A DNA stretch of 64,000 nt from Mucilaginibacter sp. (GCA_028288025.1 JAQBOM010000003.1:124001-188000); one strand, 5' to 3'; numbered from the stretch's first letter, positions 33,995 to 42,445 are shown. Numbers and translations: made by a program. Notes: generated by a model from the sequence alone, not told the origin.

Positions 33995-35368
33995 TTATCT
34001 CCAATCCGCCCAATTGCTTTGCGCTGCCCAGTTGGTGCTGCCTATGGCGCCGCGATAAGTAATCTGGCTGAAAAAGGAATTTGAAAAATCAACCCCTGTA
34101 AAATCAGACCCGGATAAAGCCGGTGATCCGGTTGCCGGGGTAAGATCAGGAGCGCCCGTGCGATACATGGCGGTTAGTTTAAAATCACTTGATAGTGTAA
34201 GAATCGTGTTATTATTTACCGAATTCGTTTCAAACGCAGATAACACAGGGTCGGGAAATGAAATGAACTCCTGGCCCTGGTCATACGCAAATGTACGCGC
34301 CAGGGTATCGGTTTGTACCAGGTTACTCCTGAACTCCGCATTGTTATTGGCTAATATTACCGGCCGTGTTCTCGGGCAAACCATAAATGCACCTTCGGGA
34401 TAATCGGAAATGATAGAATTCCTTATTGCCAGGCGTGTTCCCTTGCGCATATATACGCCCTGGTTCAAATTGGTTTTAATTATCGGTGTTTGCTGCGGGC
34501 CAATAATGGTCATGTTTGAAACCACGGGGCGTGTCAACGGCGTGTTGGTAGTTGGCACAGAGTCGTTATAACTTTCGAATCCGTTAGCTTTTAACGCCTG
34601 TGAAGACGCTTGTGTGCGATAACCAATTAAAAACTGGAGGTTTCCTTCATAACCATGGTCAAAATCGAAATCGTCATCCCCGCTGTTGTAGCTGATGAGG
34701 TGGGTTGCATTAACCGTACCACCTACAAACTGGAAGCTATCGTCATTCGAATATTTCACCATTACGTTATCGATCTTAGTTCCCGACCCAACGCTCGCTA
34801 ACAGTAAGCCGCTGGCTTTGTCTAAAGCCCATTCGTTTTCCTGCGGCGGGTTGATACCACCAGTATATTCTAACCTTAAGTAGGTAATGGAGCCGGAATT
34901 ATCAGTTGAAACATTTCCGCCGAATTGCGTATCGGCAGTTACCGGCAAACCAGGTGCATTACCCGTTCCCGTATTGGTAGGCGCTTTACCTAATAAAATG
35001 ATAGCACCCCAGTCGCCGGGCATTTTAACCGTAGCGGCCGAAGTAAACACCACCGGGCTATTTACTGTACCATTAATATTTAATTTAGCGCCCTGGGTAA
35101 TTACCAGCACACTTTTAGCCGCGCGTGAGGCATTTACCTGCGCGTAAACCGTTATACCCGCCGGGATCGTCAGCGTTGCATTGTTTTTAACATATACTTG
35201 TCCCTTAAGGAAATAATTTTTGCTGGCGTCAAGCGTACGGTCGGAAGTGATGGCTCCCTGCAGCGTATCCATTTTCCTGGAATTGCTGCTTGACCCGGCG
35301 AACTGGTCTTTTTTGCATGCCGCAAAAAAGATTAGTACCATCATTGAAAGTAAGGATATCTTTTTCAT
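33995..35368 (-). CDS. surface-type lipoprotein with beta-helix architecture
   Basis: 457 residues from the ATG at 35368; the upstream in-frame extension lacks signal character. MKKISLLSMMVLIFFAAC is a lipoprotein signal (Cys18). The body starts LQGAITSDRTLDASKNYFL, then VKNNATLTIPAGITVYAQ and GDWGAIILLGKAP, a pattern seen in many Bacteroidota proteins with right-handed beta-helix or head-domain folds. SLEFDFDHGYEG-like NSGDDDFDFDHGYEGN and PLTRPVVSNMTIIGP follow. I know no defined function; such proteins are often encoded near TonB systems, but none is visible here. The genes on either side are unrelated. Confidence 0.75.
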   Translation of the reverse strand: MKKISLLSMMVLIFFAACKKDQFAGSSSNSRKMDTLQGAITSDRTLDASKNYFLKGQVYVKNNATLTIPAGITVYAQVNASRAAKSVLVITQGAKLNINGTVNSPVVFTSAATVKMPGDWGAIILLGKAPTNTGTGNAPGLPVTADTQFGGNVSTDNSGSITYLRLEYTGGINPPQENEWALDKASGLLLASVGSGTKIDNVMVKYSNDDSFQFVGGTVNATHLISYNSGDDDFDFDHGYEGNLQFLIGYRTQASSQALKANGFESYNDSVPTTNTPLTRPVVSNMTIIGPQQTPIIKTNLNQGVYMRKGTRLAIRNSIISDYPEGAFMVCPRTRPVILANNNAEFRSNLVQTDTLARTFAYDQGQEFISFPDPVLSAFETNSVNNNTILTLSSDFKLTAMYRTGAPDLTPATGSPALSGSDFTGVDFSNSFFSQITYRGAIGSTNWAAQSNWADWR

Positions 35369-35541
35369 AATAATTTGAGCTACAGATTTATAATCTATAT
35401 CATCAACCAACAAGTTTTATAAAAGTTTCTTTTAGATTAAAATATTTAATTTATTTTTTAAACATAACTGTCAAAAAAAATGAGGCAGCGATAAACGTGT
35501 TTTTTTCCGAAGAACGTTAAAACTTAAATATTAAAAAATTG

Positions 35542-35549
35542 TATTTTTG
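35542..35549 (+). promoter_or_regulatory. -7 box for the MEDS kinase gene
   Basis: TATTTTTG fits TAnnTTTG; no clear TTG at -33. The leader would be about 70 nt. Confidence 0.35.
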
Positions 35550-35625
35550 TTATGGTACAATATTGATTACCAGTCCGTAATATGAATAATATATACGGGC
35601 CCTGCTACTATAACGGGTTATAAAC

Positions 35626-37398
35626 ATGACGGAAGAACTCAGGCCCACGGGCATTGATGTGATCGGGGATATACCCTGGGGTACACACTTTTGTCATTTT
35701 TATGAAACTAAAGAAGATTTGTTATCTATCCTGGTCGCTTTTTTCAAAGCAGGTTTAGAAAATAATGAATACTGCCTTTGGATCACAGCGCCGCATATTA
35801 CTGTAGATGAAGCTTTAACCGCCCTGAAAAAGGCGATTCCCGAATTTGACCACTACCTGCGACGTGGGATCATTGAAATTGAAACACACATCGACTGGTA
35901 CCAAAAGGATGGAAAACTCGATCTGGAGCGTGCAATCGCCACTGTCTCAGACCGGCTTCGTATCGCGTTACAACAAAATTGCGAAGGGCTGCGGGCTAAC
36001 GGCGATGAATCATGGCTCAGGAGGAAGGAATGGAAGGATTTTATAGACTATGAAAGATCATTGAACCCTCTTATTGCGCAGAAACGTATCCTTATTTTGT
36101 GCGCCTATCCGTTGGGCGAGAGCGCAACAGCGACAGACATTTTAGATATAGCGTATGCGCACGAGTTTACGGTAGCCAAAAGAAACGGACGACTGGAGAT
36201 CCTGGAAACCCCCGACATAAAAAAAACCAAAGCTCAGTTGCAACATGCCAATAATTTACTGGAAACAGATTTGGCCGAAAAAACAAAAGAGCTGGCAAAA
36301 ACGCATAATATACTCGGTAAATCGCAATCGCGCCTGCGCGCGATATTCAACACAACGGATATCGCTTTTTTGCTTCTGGATAGCGATCTGCATGTGCTTA
36401 CCTTTAACACCATAGCTAACCATTGGTCGCAGCTTTCGTTTGGCACGAGTTTAAAAGAAGGAGCAAATTTTATCGAACTGCTGAAAGAAGACCGCAAAGC
36501 GCCCGTAAAAGAAATGATGGATGCGGCAATGGCAGGCCGACCTGTTAACTATGAGGCCAATTACCCATTGCAGGACGGGCCCGGTGAGTGGTATTGTATC
36601 AGCGTTAACCCGGTAAAAGACGCCGAACACCACACTATCGGGCTTTGTTGCTCGGCAACAAATATCACAACCAGTAAAGCGGCAGAACTGGAACGGAACA
36701 GGATAAGCAACGACCTGGTGCACCGGAATAAGGACCTTGAACAATTCGCCTACATTGTATCACATAACCTGCGTGCTCCGCTGGCAAATATCATCAGCTT
36801 GTCGCGAATGCTGCGGCAGGATGATCTTTCATCGCATGACAAAGCGGAGTCGGAAGAATTTCTTTTTCAATCCATCGCAAAACTTGATGAAATTGTAAAT
36901 GACCTCAACCAAATTCTGCAGGTGAGTCGTGATATCGGCGAAACGAAGGAAAAGGTTGTTTTTTCTGAACTTGTTAATGCTGTGCTTACCGGCTTTCGCC
37001 AGTTGATAACGCAGGAGCAAATCACGTTTGTTATTGATTTTGCCGGCGCCGAATTTATCCGTACCATTAAGAGTTACCTGCACAGCATTTTTTACAACCT
37101 TATCTCCAATAGCATTAAATACCGTCAATTACAAATACCGCTGGTTATAGAGATCAGATCGCGGAAACGTAGTAAAAAAATAATTTTAACGTTTAAGGAT
37201 AATGCACGCGGCATTGACCTTTCGGCTAAAGGAGAAGAAGTTTTCGGCCTTTATAAGCGTTTTCATACGGATACTGAGGGTAAGGGGCTCGGCCTGTATA
37301 TGGTTAAAACGCAGGTTGAAGCGTTAGGCGGCACGATCAGCATTAACAGCCAGCCGAATATCGGTACAACGTTTTTGGTTGAACTACCAAATAATTAA
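35626..37398 (+). CDS. MEDS-PAS hybrid sensor histidine kinase
   Basis: 590 residues, no membrane span, so a cytoplasmic sensor. Residues ~10-175 form a MEDS domain (GIDVIGDIPWGTHFCHFYET, WITAPH, ILILCAYPLGES), named for methanogen/methylotroph DcmR sensors. A coiled coil (~195-230) and a PAS domain (~235-355) follow. HisKA begins FAYIVSHNLRAPLANI with His380, and the HATPase has NLISNSIKYRQ (N box), DNARGIDLS (G1) and GKGLGLYMVKTQVEALGG (G2). It is a complete kinase. No response regulator gene is adjacent, so its partner lies elsewhere. Confidence 0.9.
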   Translation: MTEELRPTGIDVIGDIPWGTHFCHFYETKEDLLSILVAFFKAGLENNEYCLWITAPHITVDEALTALKKAIPEFDHYLRRGIIEIETHIDWYQKDGKLDLERAIATVSDRLRIALQQNCEGLRANGDESWLRRKEWKDFIDYERSLNPLIAQKRILILCAYPLGESATATDILDIAYAHEFTVAKRNGRLEILETPDIKKTKAQLQHANNLLETDLAEKTKELAKTHNILGKSQSRLRAIFNTTDIAFLLLDSDLHVLTFNTIANHWSQLSFGTSLKEGANFIELLKEDRKAPVKEMMDAAMAGRPVNYEANYPLQDGPGEWYCISVNPVKDAEHHTIGLCCSATNITTSKAAELERNRISNDLVHRNKDLEQFAYIVSHNLRAPLANIISLSRMLRQDDLSSHDKAESEEFLFQSIAKLDEIVNDLNQILQVSRDIGETKEKVVFSELVNAVLTGFRQLITQEQITFVIDFAGAEFIRTIKSYLHSIFYNLISNSIKYRQLQIPLVIEIRSRKRSKKIILTFKDNARGIDLSAKGEEVFGLYKRFHTDTEGKGLGLYMVKTQVEALGGTISINSQPNIGTTFLVELPNN

Positions 37399-37506
37399 TC
37401 CTATAGGCCGGTATAGCGCGGAGTTAACTCACCCGGACACCGCTTCGCTTTTCCACCCGCTCTTCCGCAGGCCGAAAAGCGGGGTATGGAAGAAAAAAAA
37501 ATCTTC

Positions 37507-38775
37507 TTAACTTAATGACATCGTAGTTGCAGCACCTGCGGTTACTAACTTTCTTCGTTTTACTACAATCCGTGCGGTTAAATATGTGCCCGCAGCCAGC
37601 ATCGCGATAATCGCTTCCATATTCAGCATCCCGAACGCGCCCCATTTGGTATAGGCGAAGGCGGATATAGTAAACATCAAATACAAAGGTAAATAAGCCA
37701 TCGAGGAGTAAAGCTCGAATTTACTTGCTGCGGCGCCGTGGGCAGCAGCTTCTAAGTTGAAAGAGGAGTAGGCGGCATTAACAAAGCCGTTAACAAATGC
37801 GTAACCCAGTGTCCATAATATATACATTAGGGGCACGTGCGGACAAAAGGCCATACCTATACAACAAATACCCTGCAATAAGCTAAATAATACAAAGGCT
37901 TTCTGGCGGTTTACCCGGTCGCATATCCGACCACCGATCAGGCAGCCTATGATGATAGCCAGGCCGCCCAGGCCACCGGTTACCAATGCCACGGCATCGG
38001 CTCCCGAACGCCAGTCTTTAGCCACCGCAGCGAACAGGAACCCTGCCGCACCGGTGCCGAGGGGCAGCAAGTTGAGGATAAATGCCAGCATCCCGCGGTT
38101 TGTTTTAAGGGTAGCCCAAACGTCGGCGGCCACATTCCTGATGTTTTTACCAAATCTTTCTGCACGAATGGTTGACACCGGCTCGTTGATAAATAATAAC
38201 CCGGCACAACATGATACACAAACCAGCGCAAGGGTTGCGCCGGGCAGCCAGGTATAAGACACATGCTGTGCCAGCCATAAGCCTGCTCCGCCCCCTATTG
38301 CACCGCCTCCCAAATTACCCGCCTGGCAATATCCGCCTATACGGCCCTTTAAATGCTGCGACGTACCGGCCGCCAAACCGCCTATGGCCGCGCTGATGAA
38401 GCTCCGCGCAAAGCTCGAGATAAGGATCATACAGCTAAAAAGAAATAAGTTAGACGCATTGATGGCGACGATGCCCGTGGCAAAAATAGTTGCGGCCGTT
38501 ACCAGCGTCGAAAGCAGGTACCACTTTTTTATGGTAAGTGTTGTATCAACAAGCGGGGCCCATAAAAATTTGAAAACCTGCGGAAGCAAATTGATAGCGG
38601 CTAAACCCGCAATTTGCTGCAACGACACCCCTGACCTGGAAAAAAGAAAGGCCAGTGTAACCGTAACATATCCCGAGAAAACGCCAAATGGCACATAAAA
38701 AAAGAAAAACAGGATAGGATGCGATGATCCGGGAAGTTTGCCTGAAGAAGCTGGTGCTCCCGTTTCGCTGGTCAT
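37507..38775 (-). CDS. MFS transporter (AmpG/PAT-like)
   Basis: 422 residues with about twelve membrane spans. It begins in the membrane at FFFFYVPFGVFSGYVTVTLAFLF; INLLPQVFKFLWAPLVD is the charged loop-2 region seen in AmpG- and acetyl-CoA transporter-like MFS proteins. GRIGGYCQAGNLGGGAIGGG lies in span 5 and GGRICDRVNRQKAFVLF in the central loop. The substrate is not readable; a muropeptide or small-metabolite permease is plausible but unproven. The gene ends ~110 bp from the converging MEDS kinase. Confidence 0.82.
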   Translation of the reverse strand: MTSETGAPASSGKLPGSSHPILFFFFYVPFGVFSGYVTVTLAFLFSRSGVSLQQIAGLAAINLLPQVFKFLWAPLVDTTLTIKKWYLLSTLVTAATIFATGIVAINASNLFLFSCMILISSFARSFISAAIGGLAAGTSQHLKGRIGGYCQAGNLGGGAIGGGAGLWLAQHVSYTWLPGATLALVCVSCCAGLLFINEPVSTIRAERFGKNIRNVAADVWATLKTNRGMLAFILNLLPLGTGAAGFLFAAVAKDWRSGADAVALVTGGLGGLAIIIGCLIGGRICDRVNRQKAFVLFSLLQGICCIGMAFCPHVPLMYILWTLGYAFVNGFVNAAYSSFNLEAAAHGAAASKFELYSSMAYLPLYLMFTISAFAYTKWGAFGMLNMEAIIAMLAAGTYLTARIVVKRRKLVTAGAATTMSLS

Positions 38776-38921
38776 TGATGATGAATTATCTTATGCCTAA
38801 TATAGGGTTAATATTTGGGGATAGCAAAATGGAAAGGCTCAGGTACAAATACTTAGAAACGGCCCCGTTTCATTTTGTCGTTAAGCGCGGACAGGAATTT
38901 AAAAAAAATGTATTTAGTGCT

Positions 38922-38950
38922 TGCACAATCTGCATTTCTGTCTATATTTG
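38922..38950 (+). promoter_or_regulatory. sigma-A promoter of the tRNA-Gly/tRNA-Leu unit
   Basis: TTG at 38922-38924, 18-bp spacer, TATATTTG at 38943-38950: full consensus. The tRNA begins 12 bp after the box. Confidence 0.75.
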
Positions 38951-38962
38951 CACTCCGCAAAA

Positions 38963-39035
<73 letters not shown>

Positions 39036-39084
39036 CAAATCCCTTCCAAAAGAAGGGATTTATTGTTAGAAGGTTTATACAACC

Positions 39085-39169
39085 GCTCGGGTGGTGGAAC
39101 TGGTAGACACGCAGGACTTAAAATCCTGTGCCCGTCAAAGGCGTGCGGGTTCGATTCCCGCCCCGAGTA
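39085..39169 (+). tRNA. tRNA-Leu (anticodon TAA)
   Basis: 85-nt class II tRNA. Acceptor gctcggg/cccgagt with a G-T end pair, anticodon stem cagga/tcctg with loop cttaaaa (TAA at 39119-39121), long variable arm, T arm gcggg-ttcgatt-cccgc. It lies 49 bp after tRNA-Gly and probably shares its transcript. Confidence 0.95.
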
Positions 39170-39176
39170 CTTAGAC

Positions 39177-39230
39177 AGAAATGCAAGTTTGTAATAGTTT
39201 GACTATCAACAACTTGCATTTCTTGTTTTT
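39177..39230 (+). terminator. terminator of the tRNA unit
   Basis: Perfect 13-bp stem agaaatgcaagtt/aacttgcatttct (39177-39189 with 39211-39223), a 21-nt loop and a following T run. Confidence 0.75.
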
Positions 39231-39284
39231 AATGAGTTTTGCTGATCTCCTCAACAGAACAACTCAAACAAATACTTCAATTTA

Positions 39285-39439
39285 TTAATTATCAACTATT
39301 TACAAAACAAATGTGTTTTCAATCCCATCCTCTCTGTTTTGTTGTTAGTCGAACTCCGCAACTCGTTAATTATCAAATATTTATAACATAAAAGCGCCTT
39401 TCATTCCCATGCTGTTGGGCCATTGAACACCTTAACTCG
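39285..39439. repeat. two imperfect ~80-bp tandem copies
   Basis: Both start ttaattatcaa (39285 and 39366), with ~81-bp period, and share tatttacaaaa/tatttataac, ttcaatcccat/ttcattcccat and aactcg. Part of the otherwise empty DNA downstream of the tRNA genes. Confidence 0.5.
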
Positions 39440-39595
39440 CTATAAACCAACCTCTTTCTTAATTATCTTAACAATTATTTCTACAACTTTATTTAGCATG
39501 GCGTCCTCGCTGCCTGCGTAAATATTTCTATCAATGATTTTCTTCTTTGTTGGGCGATCTATTATTCTTCTGGCTTTTCTTTTTATTGTTTTCAT
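39440..39595 (-). CDS. small basic hypothetical protein, 51 aa
   Basis: ATG at 39595 to TAG at 39440. The sequence opens MKTIKRKARRIIDRPTKKK, strongly basic, and ends with an amphipathic helix (KVVEIIVKIIKKEVGL). It is divergent from the HEPN-like gene, 45 bp apart, in AT-rich DNA. I recognise no family. The composition fits a small DNA- or RNA-binding protein or an antitoxin-like partner, which is conjecture. At this size a chance ORF cannot be excluded. Confidence 0.4.
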   Translation of the reverse strand: MKTIKRKARRIIDRPTKKKIIDRNIYAGSEDAMLNKVVEIIVKIIKKEVGL

Positions 39596-39640
39596 ATTAC
39601 TACATTTAATAAAGTAACATTAGAATTTATAACTTTCAAA

Positions 39641-40459
39641 ATGGCTATAAAAATACCTTTGGGCTATGATTATAAAATGCAGGAGTTTGATCCGCTTGAG
39701 ATGACTATAAGAGATAGTTTAAAAATTAACATTGAAAACTGGGCAAAATTTAGACACACGATTACAGCGTCAGTAAATGCTAACTCATTGATAAGTGTTT
39801 TACCTGTAAGTCCTGATATTAAAAGCTCTTATTTGGAATTAAGCAAAAGCCATTATGAAGTTGTAACTATGTTAGGAGCCACTAAAATAAGCTTAAATAG
39901 TTTAGAGGAATTTGTCAATAAAGATCATCTGATTTTTAAAAAATCATTTAAAGAATTTTATATGCATGCTGGTTCTGTATTAGACAATTTAGCTCGATTA
40001 ATTTACATTGTAAATGTATCTAACGGCGTATCAACAAGAGACAGATATAATAAACTTATTAGGCACACCATCGGTTATGGCCAATTAAAAAAAATATACT
40101 TGAATAATAAACCAGAATTGAAAGGCTATAACAACATAGTAAAAAGCAAAGCTATTCATGAAATTAAAAATATTCGAAATAATTTCACCCATAGTTGGCC
40201 ACCTACAATTTTCATTGATCAAAACACCAACGAATTTCTATGGCCTAATGCCATGAGAAAAAAATCACAATATTATTTATGGCCGCATGACCCGGAAGAA
40301 ATTCGACGAATTAGAAGAGAATATAAAAAGAGGGTTCCGTTAGTGCAGATGGTCAGGAATGACTGGCTAAATCTCGAACAATTTCAAAACAAAGTTTTTA
40401 AACGATTATATAAAGATATCCGAAAATTTGAAAGAAATCATAATTTAGAAATCGTATGA
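39641..40459 (+). CDS. HEPN-like protein of unknown function
   Basis: 272 residues, all-helical by appearance, no signal peptide. The segment IKNIRNNFTHSWPP contains R179-N-x3-H184, the Rx4H motif of HEPN ribonuclease domains, preceded by long helices (SFKEFYMHAGSVLDNLARLIYIVN) as in large HEPN proteins. The C-terminal ~75 residues are basic and rich in Trp and Arg (RRIRREYKKRVP). Many HEPN proteins are toxins or RNases in phage defence, but single-motif matches also occur in harmless helical proteins. The gene is visibly more AT-rich than the backbone and sits between two tRNA genes, consistent with acquisition. No known antitoxin (MNT) is adjacent. Confidence 0.6.
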   Translation: MAIKIPLGYDYKMQEFDPLEMTIRDSLKINIENWAKFRHTITASVNANSLISVLPVSPDIKSSYLELSKSHYEVVTMLGATKISLNSLEEFVNKDHLIFKKSFKEFYMHAGSVLDNLARLIYIVNVSNGVSTRDRYNKLIRHTIGYGQLKKIYLNNKPELKGYNNIVKSKAIHEIKNIRNNFTHSWPPTIFIDQNTNEFLWPNAMRKKSQYYLWPHDPEEIRRIRREYKKRVPLVQMVRNDWLNLEQFQNKVFKRLYKDIRKFERNHNLEIV

Positions 40460-40465
40460 TATAGG

Positions 40466-40497
40466 GATGGCGAGCTAAATCTCTTCAACTCGCCATC
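40466..40497. terminator. hairpin between the HEPN-like gene and the odd tRNA
   Basis: Perfect 9-bp stem gatggcgag/ctcgccatc with a 14-nt loop. It directly abuts the tRNA 3' end and lies 6 bp after the HEPN stop codon, so it could serve both. Confidence 0.55.
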
Positions 40498-40498
40498 G

Positions 40499-40580
40499 TG
40501 GGCGGCACGGGATTCGAACCCGTACGTCCTAAGACACTTGTTTTCAAGACAAGCGCGTCTACCAATTCCGCCAGCCGAGA
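40499..40580 (-). tRNA. tRNA with anticodon TGA (Ser by anticodon), atypical or degenerate
   Basis: Minus-strand class II tRNA. The anticodon stem cttgt/acaag holds loop cttgaaa (TGA), the T arm is acggg-ttcgaat-cccgt, and the variable arm is tgtcttaggacgt. The D-arm and body (tggcggaattggtagacgcg) look like a leucine tRNA rather than a serine tRNA. The acceptor stem is poor: 5' TCTCGGC against 3' GCCGCCC pairs only in the inner four positions, so the outer three pairs are lost. It is either a pseudo-tRNA or one whose 3' end was altered by an integration event. Confidence 0.6.
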
Positions 40581-40773
40581 CAATCCAAAATTCTCTCGAC
40601 GGGAGTTTACAAAAGTACAAATAAAAGTGTTCAAAAAATCCCCCATGTCAATTTCTTTGAACACCTTTTAAAGAAAACTTATTGCAATTATTCACTTTGG
40701 TTATCCGAATTCTTCTCATCATATTTCGCTAAAATTCGCTCTACAATCATCAGGAAGCCATAAATGTGTTCGA

Positions 40774-41024
40774 TTAATTTCCCAGTGTCGGTACAAGACG
40801 GGAAAGACGATTAGACAATCGCTCTTTCCCGTTTTTATTTCCCCATAACCCTTTGTTAATCTGAAAGATAAGCTGCGCCCCATCATTCAATCTCCTGGTT
40901 CGACATTCAGTTTCATCAAAACAAACTTTTCCCGATATATCGAACCAAGTATCTCCCTTTTCTTCAATACATCCCCATCTTCATACAATGTTTTAAGGTT
41001 AGAAAGTGCCTCTACGGATATACG
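40774..41024 (-). pseudogene. remnant of a large serine recombinase C-terminus, frameshifted
   Basis: One minus-strand frame reads LSNLKTLYEDGDVLKKREIL then GSIYREK. A one-base shift is needed to continue with VCFDETECRTRRLNDGAQL, IFQINKGL and WGNKNGKERLSNRLSRLVP, then a stop. Together these resemble the C-terminal end of Bacteroidota serine site-specific recombinases from integrative elements (…KKRQIL…PEK…FD…YRT…). Nothing of the catalytic N-terminus is left. It lies 190 bp from the odd tRNA. The identification is from memory of the family pattern, so moderate confidence. Confidence 0.5.
40798..40840 (+). terminator. long hairpin with T-tract
   Basis: acgggaaaga (40798-40807) plus cgatt pair with aatcg plus tctttcccgt (to 40832), with one bulge: about 15 bp, then tttttattt. 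It would act on rightward transcripts. Confidence 0.6.
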
Positions 41025-41029
41025 ATTTA

Positions 41030-41110
41030 TTTACAAAGTTTACATTTCTATTTACAATCCTGATTGCTCAGGCTGAAAGATATCAAAGTAGATTCGCTGA
41101 ATTAATTTTG
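41030..41110 (+). promoter_or_regulatory. shared leader copy 1: three TTTACA boxes and -7 box
   Basis: TTTACA at 41030, 41039 and 41051 (spacings 9 and 12), then the conserved block gctgaaagatatcaaagta. TAATTTTG (TAnnTTTG) at 41103-41110 lies 7 bp before the ATG at 41118. The same arrangement with identical box spacing occurs at 43353-43439. Likely operator plus promoter for the adjacent membrane-bound winged-helix regulator. Confidence 0.6.
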
Positions 41111-41117
41111 ATAAGAC

Positions 41118-41975
41118 ATGAAAAATAAAAAAAATATCAATAAACCAGAGATTCGGGAAATGCCGGCAAAAAATCCAGCGCTGAAATACATTTTAATAGC
41201 AGTTCTGCTCATAGCGGCTACAGGTATCTGGTGGTGGCAAAGCAACTCGAAGAAATCAGAAAACGCAACCGCAGTTAATTCTGATTCTGTCATGACAACC
41301 GGTACAACTGAAAATATCAATGAGCCGGATATGGTAACGGTGCAGGGCGGCAGGTTTGCTATGGGTGGCAATGAGAATAATGATGAAAAGCCAATACATA
41401 ATGTTACGCTAAGCAGTTTTAAAATAGCTAAGTATGAAACTACGATAGCACAATGGCAAAAAGTTATGGGCAGCAATCCTTCTTATCATAAAGGCTGTGT
41501 GGATTGCCCCGTAACAGGTGTAGGCTGGGATGAAGTACAGACATTTATAAAAAAGCTGAATACCCTATCCGGTAAAAACTATCGCCTGCCCACAGAAGCA
41601 GAATGGGAGTATGCTGCAAGAGGCGGTACAAAGAGCAAGAAATTTGAATATGCAGGTAGTAATGATATCAATGCGGTAGCCTGGACTTCTGGCAACAGCG
41701 GATCAAATACTCATCCTGTTGGACAAAAAGAGGCCAATGAATTGGGATTGTATGATATGTGGGGCAATGCATGGGAATGGTGCAACGATTGGTATGATGA
41801 AAACTATTATGGTAAAAGTCCGGGAAATGATCCGAAGGGCCCTGCAACAGGGCCGCATCGTGTTACCCGCGGCGGTAACTGGAGCCGCGAACCCGCTATC
41901 AGCCGCATAGCCTATCGCAACCCCGACAAGATAGGCTACCGCTGGATCGGGTTCCGGCTCGCTTCTTCCCTTTAG
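41118..41975 (+). CDS. membrane-anchored SUMF1/FGE-domain protein
   Basis: 285 residues. A short cytoplasmic N-terminus, one membrane span (~25-41, YILIAVLLIAATGIWWW), a linker, and a SUMF1 (formylglycine-generating enzyme sulfatase) domain from ~70 to the end. Motifs: VTVQGGRFAMGG, ITVAQWQKVMG-like TTIAQWQKVMG, YRLPTEAEWEYAARGG, YDMWGNAWEWCNDWY, RVTRGGNW and WIGFRLA. The catalytic cysteines of true FGE near RGGSW...CR are absent (here SREPAISRIAYR), so it is probably a structural or ligand-binding member. The topology places the domain in the periplasm. Confidence 0.87.
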   Translation: MKNKKNINKPEIREMPAKNPALKYILIAVLLIAATGIWWWQSNSKKSENATAVNSDSVMTTGTTENINEPDMVTVQGGRFAMGGNENNDEKPIHNVTLSSFKIAKYETTIAQWQKVMGSNPSYHKGCVDCPVTGVGWDEVQTFIKKLNTLSGKNYRLPTEAEWEYAARGGTKSKKFEYAGSNDINAVAWTSGNSGSNTHPVGQKEANELGLYDMWGNAWEWCNDWYDENYYGKSPGNDPKGPATGPHRVTRGGNWSREPAISRIAYRNPDKIGYRWIGFRLASSL

Positions 41976-42016
41976 TTTACCAAATATCTTTGAGCTAAAA
42001 TAAAAAATAGGTTTGC

Positions 42017-42148
42017 TTAAAGAGGCCAGGAGGTCTCAGGGGCGTACGGCAGATACAGAATTTCCACATCAGGGTCAATAAACAGTTTGACCAGCCAGGG
42101 ACAAGCTAAACGGTCAATTTTAGGACGCCCACCGGTGATCCATTTCAT
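42017..42148 (-). pseudogene. truncated ChrB-domain (chromate resistance) ORF
   Basis: 43 codons on the minus strand reading MKWITGGRPKIDRLACPWL and then VKLFIDPDVEILYLPYA, followed by six unrelated residues and a stop. This matches the start of ChrB-domain proteins (MKWVTRERPKIDRIACPWL pattern). A full domain is ~140 residues, so more than two thirds are missing. No chrA transporter is nearby. A decayed fragment in accessory DNA. Confidence 0.6.
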
Positions 42149-42219
42149 AGTTAACGATGCATGAAACAAACATAGGATAAATGCAAGTACAAGCCGATGG
42201 ATATGAGCGAGCCATGAAT

Positions 42220-42328
42220 ATGGTTCGACAATAGTCCTGTTTAGATATTCTAAAAGTGCCTAAATGTCGTTTAAATAGGCTATTCGCCTCAAATCCTCGA
42301 CAAAATGGCTCGACAATAATCCTGTTTT
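42220..42328. repeat. 24-bp direct repeat pair in decayed intergenic DNA
   Basis: atggttcgacaatagtcctg (42220) and atggctcgacaataatcctg (42305) with matching ttt ends: 21 of 24 identical, 85 bp apart. Origin unknown; possibly element-end remnants. The rest of 42149-42445 has no credible gene. Confidence 0.5.
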
Positions 42329-42445
42329 GGGTACAAAGCCCTGGAAGGGGCTTCGCTATTTAAAGACTATTTTTAACCTATACTGGGTCAAGATGAATTG
42401 CCAGATTGAATCTAATAAGATCAGCTTTGGGCGGGGAGATTCTTC

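Noticed and set aside
37507..38775. Firm naming of the MFS protein as AmpG muropeptide permease
   Set aside because: General similarity in the first loops is not enough, and no ampD or ampC genes are close.
39285..39439. Two-unit CRISPR-like pattern with gggattgaaaa on the minus strand
   Set aside because: Only two imperfect ~80-bp copies, with no repeat-spacer structure and no cas genes.
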